This document shows positions 13,804 to 13,869 of a stretch of DNA of 13,869 nucleotides, in pieces. Within the stretch, counting starts at the first letter, position 1. Each line of letters starts with the position of its first letter. Location of the stretch: NCBI GenBank assembly GCA_031546815.1, contig JAVBJV010000034.1:1-13869 (forward strand). The letters are read 5' to 3'. A program made the position numbers and the translations under genes. This DNA is from JAVBJV01 sp031546815. GTDB taxonomy: Bacteria; Pseudomonadota; Alphaproteobacteria; Acetobacterales; Acetobacteraceae. Below the pieces are notes generated by a model that saw only the letters and a list, made by a program, of their open reading frames with translations, was not told the DNA's origin and made no database searches.

Positions 13804-13869
13804 ATGACCGCATCTTTCCCTGCCTCGGCACTGAAGCCCCAGACGGACGAGCCGCTTGTCCTCGCCCTC
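13804..13869 (+). CDS. Start of an unidentified gene, truncated by window edge
   Basis: An open frame of 22 codons begins with ATG at 13804 (MTASFPASALKPQTDEPLVL, then Ala-Leu) and runs off the right edge. AGGA lies about ten bases upstream. With 28 bp to the Nudix stop it is probably co-transcribed with that gene. In some alphaproteobacteria a Nudix gene precedes the CCA-adding tRNA nucleotidyltransferase gene, but the 22 residues seen do not identify the product. Confidence 0.5.
   Translation, partial: MTASFPASALKPQTDEPLVLAL

Noticed and set aside
12855..13805. Minus-strand frame of 316 codons opposite the Nudix gene
   Set aside because: It is antisense to a gene with a clear Nudix box and overlaps the exporter start; the product shows no domain.
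1..13869. CRISPR arrays, tRNA/rRNA genes, insertion sequences, phage or toxin-antitoxin genes
   Set aside because: I looked for regularly spaced repeats, cloverleaf segments, transposase or integrase motifs and small paired genes, and saw none.

Overview
The window reads as the chromosome of a high-GC alphaproteobacterium, most likely an acetic acid bacterium or close relative (Acetobacteraceae). The basis is the codon usage, the alphaproteobacterial style of EF-G, ribosomal protein L28 and an Atm1-type exporter, and the mix of metabolic genes. No 16S rRNA or other taxonomic marker is present, so the family assignment is inference. Most of the window is ordinary housekeeping and metabolic DNA. 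I see no CRISPR array, tRNA or rRNA gene, insertion sequence, phage gene or recognisable defence system.

Left part (1-2599): a truncated minus-strand gene for the CoA-binding end of an NDP-forming acyl-CoA synthetase diverges from a plus-strand VOC (glyoxalase-like) protein. The VOC gene converges on, and overlaps by 8 bp, a minus-strand MFS transporter. Centre-left (2668-5567, minus strand): wrbA, a flavodoxin-fold quinone reductase, lies upstream of fusA (EF-G). The gap between them can form several hairpins, and a textbook intrinsic terminator follows fusA. Both genes use GTG starts with good Shine-Dalgarno sequences.

Centre (5751-7994, plus strand): two cell-surface polysaccharide genes, an O-antigen ligase/polymerase-like membrane protein and a family 2 glycosyltransferase. 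The first is visibly richer in AT than its surroundings. They look like an accessory surface-glycan insertion among conserved genes. A hairpin usable on both strands separates them from the next minus-strand block.

Right part (8059-12867, minus strand): in transcription order, an Atm1-type ABC exporter, a small conserved-looking protein of unknown function, rpmB (L28, with its own promoter and terminator), a PIG3-type quinone oxidoreductase, and a periplasmic amino-acid-binding protein 16 bp behind it with no permease partner. Far right (12936-13869, plus strand): a DUF4743/Nudix hydrolase starts 68 bp from the ABC exporter on the opposite strand, and the first 22 codons of an unidentified gene follow it.

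The items most worth a second look are the wrbA-fusA leader, the AT-rich O-antigen ligase and its upstream stop/start overlap, the long hairpin behind the Atm1-type gene, and the lone substrate-binding protein joined to a quinone oxidoreductase. I found no convincing new multi-gene system.
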